From NCBI RefSeq assembly GCF_000384315.1, contig NZ_ARVW01000001.1:2985746-3049745 (forward strand): a DNA stretch of 64,000 bases. Reading direction: 5' to 3'. Below the pieces are notes generated by a model. That model had not been told where the DNA came from and did no database searches. It was given only the letters and a program-made list of their open reading frames with translations. Shown here piece by piece: positions 41,098 through 48,694 of this stretch. Origin of the DNA: Amycolatopsis nigrescens CSC17Ta-90 (lineage in GTDB: Bacteria; Actinomycetota; Actinomycetes; Mycobacteriales; Pseudonocardiaceae). The stretch's first letter is position 1. Every line of letters starts with the position of its first letter. Both the position numbers and the translations under genes were made by a program.

Positions 41098-42207
41098 ATG
41101 GCGGTGGAAAGCACGGCAATCGTGCGCCGCACCGGCCGAATGCTGCCCAGGCACGCCACCCGGCTGCTGATCGTCGCTGGTCTCTCCTTCGCCGGCTGGC
41201 TGCTCGCGCTGCTGCTCAGCCCGGCCGCGAGCGCCGACGAGCCCACCCTGCCGGGTGACCAGAGCGGCAGCGGCCAGACCGAGACGTCCGCCGGCCCGCT
41301 CCCGGCCGAGAACTCCGGAACTGACACGATCACGAACGACGCTGACAGTACCGGCTCCGCGGACAACGCGAAAACGGAGACCCCGGAACAGCCTGCGCAG
41401 TCCGAGCCCGAGTCCGGGTCCAGCGAGACCGGCGAAACCACCGCAGCCACCGAAGCCACCGCCTCCCGGCAGACCGAGAGCGAGCCGGCCGCGCAGCGCA
41501 AGCGCACGGCACCGCAGCCGGCCGCCGGCGGCGGGCTGCTCGGCCTGGTCGGCAACACCGTGAACGGTGTGCTGGGCGTGGTCGGCAACACCGTCGGCGG
41601 CGTGCTGAACACGGTCGGCGCGGTCAGCGACGCGGTGCTGTCGCCGATCACGCGCGACTGCCCGCCGGCGGAGCTGCCCGACCTGCTTCCCCAGCCCGGC
41701 CCGGTCGGCGACGCACCGACACCGGGGCACAGCGGGGGCGGCGTGACCATCGCCGTCCCGGCCGACCAGCGCGCCGAACTCGGCGCGCACGCCGGTACCC
41801 AGCCCGGCGACCAGCCGCAGCCGGTGATCCCGGGCGGCGACGCCGACCGGCCGGAAGCGCCGGCTCCGGTCCAGACCCAGCGGAGTTCGTCTCCCGCGCA
41901 GAACCATCAGGCACGCAGCTGGCACGCGCCCGCCGCAGAGCATCAGCAGGCGGGCGGCGACGTCGAGGCGAACGCCGGCGGCGGCTCGTCCGGCGGCGGT
42001 CAGCTGCCGAGCGCGCCCAGCGCGCTGATGGTGGCGCCCTGCGCCGCTTCGCCGGGGCACGACAACTCCGGTGGCGGGCGGCAGCAGCTCGGCGTGACCA
42101 CGTCCACCGCGGACACCACCCAGCTTCAGCTGATCGGCACGAGTCGTCAGCACTCGGCCGACGGAGCGGGCAGAGATGCCGCGCTGCCGACCGCCTCACC
42201 CGACTGA
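41098..42207 (+). CDS. Large secreted low-complexity protein
   Basis: The roughly 369-residue precursor begins with a basic region and a strong Sec signal (RHATRLLIVAGLSFAGWLLALLLSPAASADEP; cleavage likely after ASA). The mature part is rich in Ser, Thr, Glu, Gly, Pro and Gln, with a short hydrophobic repeat GLLGLVGNTVNGVLGVVGNTVGGVLNTVGAVSDAVL around residues 140-175 and two lone Cys (RDCPPAE, APCAAS). No enzyme motif, LPXTG sorting signal or C-terminal membrane helix is seen. Start could be GTG 41092 or 41095 instead. The related families I know are secreted proteins peculiar to Pseudonocardiaceae with unknown roles. Confidence 0.7.
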   Translation: MAVESTAIVRRTGRMLPRHATRLLIVAGLSFAGWLLALLLSPAASADEPTLPGDQSGSGQTETSAGPLPAENSGTDTITNDADSTGSADNAKTETPEQPAQSEPESGSSETGETTAATEATASRQTESEPAAQRKRTAPQPAAGGGLLGLVGNTVNGVLGVVGNTVGGVLNTVGAVSDAVLSPITRDCPPAELPDLLPQPGPVGDAPTPGHSGGGVTIAVPADQRAELGAHAGTQPGDQPQPVIPGGDADRPEAPAPVQTQRSSSPAQNHQARSWHAPAAEHQQAGGDVEANAGGGSSGGGQLPSAPSALMVAPCAASPGHDNSGGGRQQLGVTTSTADTTQLQLIGTSRQHSADGAGRDAALPTASPD

Positions 42208-42334
42208 CCCTGGCGGTTAGGCCGGGGAGAGCCCTGTCCAGACCAAGATCAACTTCTTGGGTCGCAGGCATGAAAGTACCGCTCCCGCCCCGGCATCGAA
42301 CGACCTTTCCGTTCATTACCAAGGGGTTCTCGCC

Positions 42335-42493
42335 ATGACCAACATTCTTCCCGATCGGCCGACCGCGCCCGGCCGGGTCGGGGCCTGGTCCCGGCGTCGC
42401 GCTGCCCCCGCGGCGCCGGGACCTACACCGGGCGCGCGTCGGGCGCTCCTGTTCACCGCGCCGAACAGGGGCATCAGCCCGATGCGCGCCTGA
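42335..42493 (+). CDS. Possible small protein (52 residues)
   Basis: ATG 42335 is preceded by AAGGGG at 9-bp spacing and opens 52 codons ending TGA. The product TNILPDRPTAPGRVGAWSRR continues as an Arg/Pro/Ala-rich stretch and ends FTAPNRGISPMRA. It has no signal peptide or motif. It lies between the secreted protein gene and a long inverted repeat. It could be a real small gene or chance open frame; codon bias cannot decide at this length. Confidence 0.3.
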   Translation: MTNILPDRPTAPGRVGAWSRRRAAPAAPGPTPGARRALLFTAPNRGISPMRA

Positions 42494-42572
42494 GTCGCGC
42501 GCTTCCCGGCACGTCGAGGGGCTGTGCCGGGAAGCAGCCGCGGCACCCTGCCCGGTTCGCCGGATGGGGACG

Positions 42573-42645
42573 CAGCCGGTGCGCTGGATGTCAATCGCCG
42601 TTGTACTTCCCTGGAGCGACGGACCCACATCCAGCGCACCGGCTG
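42573..42645 (+). terminator. 19-bp inverted repeat with 35-nt loop
   Basis: CAGCCGGTGCGCTGGATGT (42573-42591) pairs perfectly with 42627-42645, followed by GTTTTAT. The T-run on the plus strand suits a terminator for the secreted protein or small ORF. The unusually long loop and identical arms also resemble the ends of a miniature element. Confidence 0.5.
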
Positions 42646-42683
42646 TTTTATGCCCTGGCCAGGTCGGCACTACGCTCGACGCT

Positions 42684-43010
42684 ATGGCCGAACACCTGCT
42701 CGTCACCACCACTGCACCGGATCGCGAGACGGCGAACAGGCTGGCCGCCTCCGCGGTGCAGGCCAAACTCGCCGCTACAGCTCAGGTGCACGGCCCCGTC
42801 ACGTCCTTCTTCTGGCATTTGGGCGTACAGGGTGAAGGCGAGGAGTGGCTGGCCTCGTTCAAGACCACAGGCGACCGCTACACCGCACTCGAAGCACACC
42901 TGATCGCCGAGCACACCTGGCAAAACCCGGAGGTCACCGCCATCGCTCTGGCCCGAGGGTCGGCGGGCTATCTGCACTGGCTGGAAACAGCGACCACACC
43001 CGAGTCCTGA
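42684..43010 (+). CDS. cutA: Divalent-cation tolerance protein CutA
   Basis: The 108-residue protein has the CutA1 pattern, a trimeric ferredoxin-like PII relative: HLLVTTTAPDRETANRLAASAVQAKLAATAQV, the conserved aromatic strand VTSFFWHLGVQGEGEEWLASFKTT, and YTALEAHLIAEHTWQNPEVTAIALARGSAGYLHWL. It is linked to copper tolerance and possibly signal transduction. The usual Cys-Ile-Asn loop is replaced by AATAQVHG, which is not rare in actinobacteria. The stop is 1 bp from the convergent XRE gene end. Confidence 0.9.
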   Translation: MAEHLLVTTTAPDRETANRLAASAVQAKLAATAQVHGPVTSFFWHLGVQGEGEEWLASFKTTGDRYTALEAHLIAEHTWQNPEVTAIALARGSAGYLHWLETATTPES

Positions 43011-43011
43011 C

Positions 43012-44253
43012 TCAGCTTCCAATTCGTTCGAGTGCAGCACCCACCTCAGGCACCGCTCGATGAACGGCGAGCTTGCGTGCCACGTTCGTGATCCGCGCTG
43101 ACGGACGAACCGAAGCAACCCCGTTGGCCAGTTCGAATGCCTTCTCCAACGTGCTCGCCGATTGCTCCACCTCACGGGCTTGGAGGTAGGAACCGGCCAG
43201 CCAGGTCAGGTAGAGCGCCTTGTCGCGAGCATGCGTGTCGTCAAAGCCGGACAACACAGATTCGAGCACGGGTACCGCCCGAAGTGGTCGGCACAGCTCG
43301 GTCCAACAACGACCGGCCATGATATCGACCTCGTTCCGGTCCACCCAGAACACCCAGTCCGGCTCACGACGATCATCCTGCTGCTCAAGGACCTCACGCG
43401 CGCGAGCCAACGAGTCTTCCGTCTGCCGCGCGTCTCCGACAACCGCATACGACCACGCCTTGCGTTCCAGCAGGAGTGCTTTCACTCGCGGTGTCGCCAC
43501 CGCGCGAGCCTTTTCGTAGGATGCGAAGGCGGTTTTCGTGCCGTCGCGCGCTGTACACGTTTCCTGGTAAGCGACGAAAGCAAGGGCATTTCCGGCCAGC
43601 GCGCCATCTCCGGCTTCTTCCGCCGCTGCCAGGCTGGTCGTGTAGTGGACACGGGCCCGAGCATGTCGCCCGGCATCGAATGCAGCCCAACCGGTGAGCT
43701 GGGCCTGTTCGGCCAGCAGAGAGCGCAGGGCTCGGCCAACCTCGTCCGCGTACTGGCCCTCGTTGAGCAGCCGTGCGGTACTACGCAGCTCGGCCGCGTA
43801 GATCGAGTAGGTGTCTCCCCCGCCCATGACGTCATCCAGCCGGCGGAGCCTTGCCGTATGCCGTCGCAGGCGATCCACGTCGGCTTCGCCAATTCTGCGG
43901 CCACGCGGAAATTCAGCACCAAGCCGCGGCAGTGCCAACCCGGCAAGGCCTCCGATGAACTGACGACGCTGCACCGGGTCACAGACCTCCTCGGGCCGGC
44001 TTCGCCGCCGGGCCTTGGCCGCTGCCACAGCGCGCCGCAGCTCGGCTACATCAACACCGAAACTACCAGCGTGATGCTTCTGCCAGAACGGCGTGAGAAG
44101 CCGCCCTTCACTTTCCCAGCGTGACACCTCGTTCCTGGTGACCACTCGACCTGCAAGCTCGGACAGCAGTTGGGCCTGCTCGGACTGCGATCGACCGGAC
44201 TGTTCTCGCAGGTCGCGTAGCAACGGCCCGATCGTCATGTCGCCCATCCGCAT
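43012..44253 (-). CDS. XRE-family regulator with TPR-like domain
   Basis: The 413-residue protein has an N-terminal HTH (about 6-60: LLRDLREQSGRSQSEQAQLLSELAGRVVTRNEVSRWESEGRLLTPFW), a linker with the RRQFIGGLAGLALP signature seen in this actinobacterial family, and a C-terminal array of TPR-like helices (about 150-405: ALRSLLAEQAQLTGWAAFDAGRHARARVHY). Such proteins probably sense peptides or protein partners, as RRNPP regulators do. The start may be ATG 44253, 44247 or 44238. It is divergent from two coupled Cys-rich small proteins, a pairing that suggests a regulator-target unit. Confidence 0.85.
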   Translation of the reverse strand: MRMGDMTIGPLLRDLREQSGRSQSEQAQLLSELAGRVVTRNEVSRWESEGRLLTPFWQKHHAGSFGVDVAELRRAVAAAKARRRSRPEEVCDPVQRRQFIGGLAGLALPRLGAEFPRGRRIGEADVDRLRRHTARLRRLDDVMGGGDTYSIYAAELRSTARLLNEGQYADEVGRALRSLLAEQAQLTGWAAFDAGRHARARVHYTTSLAAAEEAGDGALAGNALAFVAYQETCTARDGTKTAFASYEKARAVATPRVKALLLERKAWSYAVVGDARQTEDSLARAREVLEQQDDRREPDWVFWVDRNEVDIMAGRCWTELCRPLRAVPVLESVLSGFDDTHARDKALYLTWLAGSYLQAREVEQSASTLEKAFELANGVASVRPSARITNVARKLAVHRAVPEVGAALERIGS

Positions 44254-44340
44254 CCCTGGCTACCTGTTCTGGCCACCCCTGCGAATGGCCACCCTCGCTG
44301 GCGACTCCCCGTCGCGCTGATCGCTGATTGCCTAACAGCG

Positions 44341-44379
44341 TGACACGCGACGTCGGTACGGCACAGCGGCTGACACGCG
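44341..44379. promoter_or_regulatory. Direct repeats upstream of the Cys-rich gene pair
   Basis: TGACACGCG occurs at 44341-44349 and again at 44371-44379, exactly 30 bp (about three helical turns) apart. The first copy lies 88 bp from the XRE-TPR start, the second 64 bp before the Cys-rich gene. AAATTATCA just after the second copy could be part of a promoter. Confidence 0.45.
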
Positions 44380-44442
44380 GGAAATTATCAAGCCCTGCGC
44401 AGTTGGCTTTCCAGTGGGATCAATGACAGAACAGGATCTGGA

Positions 44443-44877
44443 ATGAACCCTCGAGAACAATGGGCATCCGCAGTTGCGGGTGAGATCACGTATCAGAACA
44501 TCGACGGTCTGCGGCATCACTTGGCGCGGGTCGTGTACGGCCGGGACGGTACGACGATCAAGGCCATGTGCGGACAGATCGCCGACATTCGACAAAATGA
44601 CCTGACTGGCCCAGCCAAGGAGAACTGCCGCAGGTGCACCACCACATACGCCGCGCTGAACAGGACCAGAGCCCGGCCGAAGACAACCCGGACGGGCGGC
44701 TACCAGCCGATCCGCAAAGGCGTGCGGCATCGGACCCTGCTCGACACCGAACCACCGCGTGGCGTGGTCGTGCTCCTGCTGTGCGGCCTGACGCACAAGG
44801 TCGTACGTGGCGGCCGACAGGCGCCCTGCCTGTACGACTGTCACGCCTGCGACCAGGTGGACCAGGCAGCAGGGTGA
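44443..44877 (+). CDS. Cys-rich small protein 1 (unknown function)
   Basis: The 144-residue protein was not recognised as a named family. It has two Cys groups: MCGQ..CRRC (residues 42-66) and LLCGL..CLYDCHACDQ (about 113-138), each of which could hold a zinc ion. The middle part is basic (NRTRARPKTTRTGGYQPIRKGVRHRT). No signal peptide is visible. It starts at ATG 44443 and its TGA overlaps the next GTG as GTGA. Pairs like this next to XRE-TPR regulators seem common in Amycolatopsis, from memory. Confidence 0.65.
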   Translation: MNPREQWASAVAGEITYQNIDGLRHHLARVVYGRDGTTIKAMCGQIADIRQNDLTGPAKENCRRCTTTYAALNRTRARPKTTRTGGYQPIRKGVRHRTLLDTEPPRGVVVLLLCGLTHKVVRGGRQAPCLYDCHACDQVDQAAG

Positions 44878-45098
44878 CCGGCAGCGGCGCGCAGGACCAG
44901 AAGCATCGCCTGTACACACCGGTCATCGGCGGGATGCGGCACCTGACCTGGCTGGCCGAGGCGCCGTCGGTCGGGAGCATGGTCCGGCTGCTCTGCGGCG
45001 ATGGTTACCAGGTCCGGCCGGGCGCGCAGTTCCGCGCGGCAGCCATCGCCTGCGCACGATGCGACCGAGAATGGTGCCGTCGGATGCTGGAGAACTAG
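44874..45098 (+). CDS. Cys-rich small protein 2 (unknown function)
   Basis: The 74-residue protein begins TGSGAQDQKHRLYTPVIGGMRHLTW and ends with RAAAIACARCDREWCRRMLEN, a CxxCxxxxC cluster suited to metal binding, plus a single Cys in RLLCGDGY. The phrases LLCG and CARC echo the upstream protein, so the two may be paralogous halves of one zinc-binding unit. Its GTG overlaps the upstream stop. The end overlaps the convergent MocR gene by 4 bp. Confidence 0.6.
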   Translation: MTGSGAQDQKHRLYTPVIGGMRHLTWLAEAPSVGSMVRLLCGDGYQVRPGAQFRAAAIACARCDREWCRRMLEN

Positions 45099-46549
45099 GT
45101 GACGGGGAGGTCTGGATCCATTGTGGACGTGCCGTGCAGGGAGGTGGCGGCGGTGGCGAGGCGGCGGACACCTTCGAAGAGGCGGTCGGCGGGGAGGGTG
45201 AAGGGGAGGCGCAGCCAGCGTTCCAGTCCACCGTGGACACCGAAGCGGGACGCGGGAACCAGTTGCACACCATGGTTTCCGGCCGCGACGGCGAGCCGGG
45301 TGCTCATCGGTTCCGGGAGACGGCACCACAGCGAGAGGCCGCCGGCCGGGACCCGGAAAGACCACTGCGGGCAGTACCAGTTCAGCGCGCCCGTCATCGC
45401 GTCTCGCAGCAGGCGGACCTCCTGCCTGCGTTGACGCAGCAGGGTTTCCGGCTCGGCGAGCAGTTCGGCCAGCACCAGCTGCTCGAAGATCGGCGAGCCG
45501 AGGTCGAGCCCGGTGCGCGCGGACATCAGCCTGCCGAGCAGTTCCTCGGACGCCCTGATCCAGCCGATCCGCAGGCCGCCCCAGTACGTCTTCGCCGAGG
45601 ATCCCACGGTGATCGCCCAGTTCCCAGCGAACGCGGCCAGCGGCGGCGGGCCGTCCACCGGGTCGCCTTCGGAGTCCAGCTCGGCCATGGTCTCGTCCAC
45701 CACCACCGGCGTGCGCGCCCTGGCCAGAATCGCGCCGAGCCGCCGTCTGCCCTCGGTGTCCAGCCGCAGCCCGGTGGGGTTCTGGAAGTCCACGATCAGA
45801 TATGCCAACCGGGGCGCGGCCTGCCGGAGCGCGGCCTCGATGCCGGCGAGGTCCCAGCCCTGGTCACCGGCCGGGTCCAGCGCGACCGGCACCGGGATGG
45901 CGTGCGCCGCGCGGATCGCCTCCAGTGCGTTGGGATAGCTGGGCTGCTCCACCAGCACCCGGTCGCCGGGGCCGGCCAGCAGCCGCAGGCTGAGCACCAG
46001 CGCGTGATGCGCGCCGTTGGTGATCATCACCTGGTTCGGCGTGGTCGGCAGGCCCCGCTCGGTGTAGCGACGGGCGATCCGCTCGCGCAGCACCAGCAAC
46101 CCGCGGCTGCTGTAGCCGGTCTCACCGAGGTGCTCGGCGAGCGCGCGGCGGGCCACGTCCACCGCCGGCATCAGCCCGGCCACGGCCGGCGGCGACGCCC
46201 GGCCGAAGTCGATCAGCTCGCTGCCGTCGGGCAGCGCCGGTTCGAGCCCGCCGGTGCGCGGCGATGTGATCCAGGAGCCCGCACCCCGGCGGCTCGCCAC
46301 CATGCCGCCGGCGCGCAGCCGGTCCAGCGCCGCCCCGATCAGCGTGCGGCTGGCGCCCAGCGACTCGGCCAGCTCGCGCTCGGCGGGCAGCCTGGTGCCC
46401 AGCGGCAGCTGGCCGTCCAGCACCAGCAGCTCGATCCCGGCGGCCAGATCGGCCGCGCCCTGACGCGAGCCGCCCCGGCGCCAGGCACCGAGTTTGACGG
46501 CCAATCTGGGCCCGGTAATGCGTCCACCCGGTGGGATTTGCGGGTTCAT
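45095..46549 (-). CDS. MocR-type GntR regulator with aminotransferase domain (YczR-like)
   Basis: The 484-residue protein has an N-terminal GntR winged helix (about 25-95: ELLVLDGQLPLGTRLPAERELAESLGASRTLIGAALDRLRAGGMVASRRGAGSWI) joined to a fold-type-I aminotransferase domain with NPTGLRLDTEGR and the PLP-Lys site TVGSSAKTYWGG. MocR proteins use PLP-bound ligands to sense metabolites. The divergent gene encodes a YczE family membrane protein, and the YczR branch of MocR is known to associate with yczE. ATG 46549 lies next to the operator-like repeats. Confidence 0.92.
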   Translation of the reverse strand: MNPQIPPGGRITGPRLAVKLGAWRRGGSRQGAADLAAGIELLVLDGQLPLGTRLPAERELAESLGASRTLIGAALDRLRAGGMVASRRGAGSWITSPRTGGLEPALPDGSELIDFGRASPPAVAGLMPAVDVARRALAEHLGETGYSSRGLLVLRERIARRYTERGLPTTPNQVMITNGAHHALVLSLRLLAGPGDRVLVEQPSYPNALEAIRAAHAIPVPVALDPAGDQGWDLAGIEAALRQAAPRLAYLIVDFQNPTGLRLDTEGRRRLGAILARARTPVVVDETMAELDSEGDPVDGPPPLAAFAGNWAITVGSSAKTYWGGLRIGWIRASEELLGRLMSARTGLDLGSPIFEQLVLAELLAEPETLLRQRRQEVRLLRDAMTGALNWYCPQWSFRVPAGGLSLWCRLPEPMSTRLAVAAGNHGVQLVPASRFGVHGGLERWLRLPFTLPADRLFEGVRRLATAATSLHGTSTMDPDLPVT

Positions 46550-46592
46550 AAGACCAATTATTGCGGATTGGCTATGGTCAACAAGACCAATG
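46550..46592. promoter_or_regulatory. Candidate MocR operator between regulator and yczE-like gene
   Basis: AAGACCAAT occurs at 46550-46558 and 46584-46592, 34 bp apart in the same orientation; ATTGGCTATGGTC lies between as a partial inverse copy. MocR regulators typically bind such direct repeats. The region overlaps the starts of both genes, so binding would control both. Confidence 0.55.
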
Positions 46593-47252
46593 CCACCCGA
46601 TAGTGTGAGCGTGGCTCCTGTAGATCTTGCTCCGGTCCCCGTCTCGGTCAACCCTGGCCGCCGGCTTCCCCAGCTCGTCGTCGGCATCGCCTGCTACGGC
46701 GCCAGCATGGCCATGATGACCAGGTCGGGCCTCGGCCTCTCGCCGTGGGACGTGCTCAACGAAGGGGTCGTCAAGCGCACCGGGCTGACCTTCGGCACGG
46801 TCTCCGGGATCATCTCGGTCGCCGTCCTGCTGCTCTGGATCCCGCTGCGCCAGCGCCCCGGCCTCGGCACCGTGCTGAACATCCTGATCATCTCGGTGGT
46901 GGTGGACGTGGTCCGCGCGGTGCTGCCGGACCAGCACGTGCTCGGCTGGCAGATCGCCCTGCTGCTCGGCGGGATCGTGCTCAACGGCGTGGCCACCGCC
47001 GCCTACGTCGGCGCCCGGCTCGGACCGGGCCCGCGCGACGGCCTGATGACCGGGCTGGCCGCGCGGACCGGCCGTTCGGTCCGGCTGGTGCGCACCTGCA
47101 TCGAGCTGACCGTGCTGGGCGCCGGCTGGCTGCTCGGCGGCACCGTCGGCGCCGGCACCGTGCTCTACGCGCTGGCCATCGGGCCGATCACGCAGCTCGT
47201 GCTGCCGCTGGTCGCCTGGCGGCCGCGGGTCAGCTCGCCTTGCGCCGGCTGA
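46590..47252 (+). CDS. YczE/YitT-like membrane protein
   Basis: The 220-residue protein has five predicted helices and the family sequence LVVGIACYGASMAMMTRSGLGLSPWDVLNEGVVKRTGLTFGTVSGIISV, then RQRPGLGTVLNILIISVVVDVV and YVGARLGPGPRDGLMTGLAARTG. This is the YczE family; transported substrate is unknown. The gene is divergent from the MocR gene across about 40 bp of operator-like sequence. Its end overlaps the convergent ClpN gene by 23 bp. Confidence 0.88.
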   Translation: MPPDSVSVAPVDLAPVPVSVNPGRRLPQLVVGIACYGASMAMMTRSGLGLSPWDVLNEGVVKRTGLTFGTVSGIISVAVLLLWIPLRQRPGLGTVLNILIISVVVDVVRAVLPDQHVLGWQIALLLGGIVLNGVATAAYVGARLGPGPRDGLMTGLAARTGRSVRLVRTCIELTVLGAGWLLGGTVGAGTVLYALAIGPITQLVLPLVAWRPRVSSPCAG

Positions 47253-47784
47253 GTGCCCGCCGCACCAGGTTCTGGTCCACGCCGAGCGTGTACAGCACGT
47301 CCGCCGCCTGACCGGGCCAGCACACCAGCGCGAGCACCAGATGCTCGGTGCCAAGGTCCCGGTCGCCGACTTCCATCGCGGCCTTCAGGGTGTGCTCCAA
47401 GGTGCGCTTGGCCTCGTCGGCGAACGCCAGGTGCCGTCGCCAACTCCGACGCTGCCGCGGCCAGGCGGACCCGGCCAGCGCGTTCTCCCCGTGCTCGCGC
47501 TCCACGTGGTCGACGATCTGCTCGACGTCGATGCCGAGCCGGCCGAGCGCGGCGGCGTCGGAGTCGGTGATCCCGCCGCGGCGCCGGACCCGGTCGAGTT
47601 CGGTGGCGACGTCCTCCCTGGTGACCCCCATCGAGCGGAGCAGCGCCCCGCCGGGCGCGCTCGCGTGGTCCAGGGTGGCGAGCAGCAGGTGCCCCGGCTC
47701 GATCCGCTCCGCCCGCTCGGCCACCGCCTGGCGCTGGCCGTCCATCACCACTTCCCGCAGCTCCCGGGTGAACCTCTCGAACAT
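47230..47784 (-). CDS. Stand-alone Clp N-terminal domain protein
   Basis: The 184-residue protein consists of two Clp_N repeats: FERFTRELREVVMDGQRQAVAERAERIEPGHLLLATLDH (1-45) and a second at about 110-175 (DEAKRTLEHTLKAAMEVGDRDLGTEHLVLALVCWPGQAADVLYTLGVDQNLVRRAL). The AAA+ modules of ClpC are absent. It may bind Clp substrates or adaptors or act as a decoy in proteolysis. ATG 47784 shares a base with the HTH stop (TGATG), so it is coupled to the HTH gene. Confidence 0.88.
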   Translation of the reverse strand: MFERFTRELREVVMDGQRQAVAERAERIEPGHLLLATLDHASAPGGALLRSMGVTREDVATELDRVRRRGGITDSDAAALGRLGIDVEQIVDHVEREHGENALAGSAWPRQRRSWRRHLAFADEAKRTLEHTLKAAMEVGDRDLGTEHLVLALVCWPGQAADVLYTLGVDQNLVRRALSRRKAS

Positions 47785-47993
47785 CAGTGCCTCCCGTACT
47801 TCTTGTGCACCGCTTGCCGGCTGACCCCGAGTTCGGCCGCGATCTCCTGCCACGACCAGCCGTGCACCCGCGCGCTGCGCACCTGCACCGCCTCCAGCTG
47901 TTCCACCAGCCGCCGCAGCGCGGCGACCGCGCGCAGGCCGACCCTGGGATCGCGATCGCCCGCTCGTGCGGCGAGATCCGTTGCTTCGGTCAT
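47784..47993 (-). CDS. Small HTH protein upstream of ClpN
   Basis: The 69-residue protein has a helix LRAVAALRRLVEQLEAVQVRSAR and the HTH GWSWQEIAAELGVSRQAVHKKYGRH at its C-terminus, like sigma-region-4 or LysR-type short HTHs. Its coupling to ClpN and the twin palindromes around 47997-48040, directly before ATG 47993, suggest that it represses its own operon. Small HTH-ClpN pairs are common in actinobacteria. Confidence 0.85.
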   Translation of the reverse strand: MTEATDLAARAGDRDPRVGLRAVAALRRLVEQLEAVQVRSARVHGWSWQEIAAELGVSRQAVHKKYGRH

Positions 47994-47996
47994 GAC

Positions 47997-48040
47997 GTCA
48001 ACCTACGTTGACATGACCGAGGTGTCAACCTTCGTTGACA
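47997..48040. promoter_or_regulatory. Twin palindromic operators before the HTH-ClpN operon
   Basis: GTCAACCTACGTTGAC (47997-48012) and TGTCAACCTTCGTTGACA (48023-48040) are two near-identical palindromes, centres about 27 bp apart. The second lies over the last codons and stop of the PadR gene. The arms GTCAAC/GTTGAC are perfect. The arrangement suits two dimers bound on one face of the helix. Confidence 0.65.
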
Positions 48041-48633
48041 CTCCCGCCTTCCGGTACTGGCCAGGACCCCGGGGCGCCGAAAGACTTCTCGTCCTCACCT
48101 GCCATCACGTAGGCGCCACCGCGCAACCGTTCGAGCAGGCCGCGGGTCCACTCCGCGCCACTGGCCAGTGAATGCGTCCACAGCCCGAAAAGCTCGCCGA
48201 CATGGCCGGGTTCCGGCCAGGCGGCCTTGGTCTGCTCGAGGATGTCGGCCCGGCCGGACTCCAGCGCGGCCAGCCGCTGCTCCAGCAGTTCGACGGCCTC
48301 GTCCCTGGACAGCGCGGGCAGCAGCGCGAGCCCGGCGGTGAGCAGATCCGGGCGATGGTCCGGCACCTTGATCGCGGCCCGCAGCAGCCGGAAGAACTCG
48401 GCGTCCCCGGCCTCGGTGAGCTCGTAGTCCACCCGGCCCGGCCACTGCTCGATCTGGGTGTCGCGCAGCAGTCCTTCCTTGGCCAGCTGGCGCAGCGCGT
48501 GATAGAGCGAGCCCCACTTGACGTTCGCCCATTCGTCCGCACCCCAGGTGACCAGCTCGGACCGGACCAGGTAGCCGTGCGCCGTGCCGAAGCCGCGCAC
48601 CACACCCAGCACCAGCAGCCGCGTCGCCGACAT
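48025..48633 (-). CDS. PadR family transcriptional regulator
   Basis: The 202-residue protein has an N-terminal winged helix (LLVLGVVRGFGTAHGYLVRSELVTWGADEWANVKWGSLYHALRQLAKEGLL; about 6-58; then WPGRVDYELTEAG) and a C-terminal Vir_act-like helical domain (LLPALSRDEAVELLEQRLAALESGRADIL). PadR proteins repress stress or efflux genes and respond to aromatic ligands. It is divergent from a PP2C-like phosphatase gene with 61 bp between starts. Its 3' end carries part of the downstream operon's operator. Confidence 0.9.
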   Translation of the reverse strand: MSATRLLVLGVVRGFGTAHGYLVRSELVTWGADEWANVKWGSLYHALRQLAKEGLLRDTQIEQWPGRVDYELTEAGDAEFFRLLRAAIKVPDHRPDLLTAGLALLPALSRDEAVELLEQRLAALESGRADILEQTKAAWPEPGHVGELFGLWTHSLASGAEWTRGLLERLRGGAYVMAGEDEKSFGAPGSWPVPEGGSVNEG

Positions 48634-48694
48634 CGTCCTTGGCTCTCCTCACTTCGGTCTTCGCCACAGGCTAAAGGGGCATTACAGTCGGCCG

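Noticed and set aside
44341..44379. WhiA binding sites (GACAC) in the TGACACGCG repeats
   Set aside because: GACAC is too short to be meaningful in this base composition; the 30-bp spacing is better explained by a local regulator.
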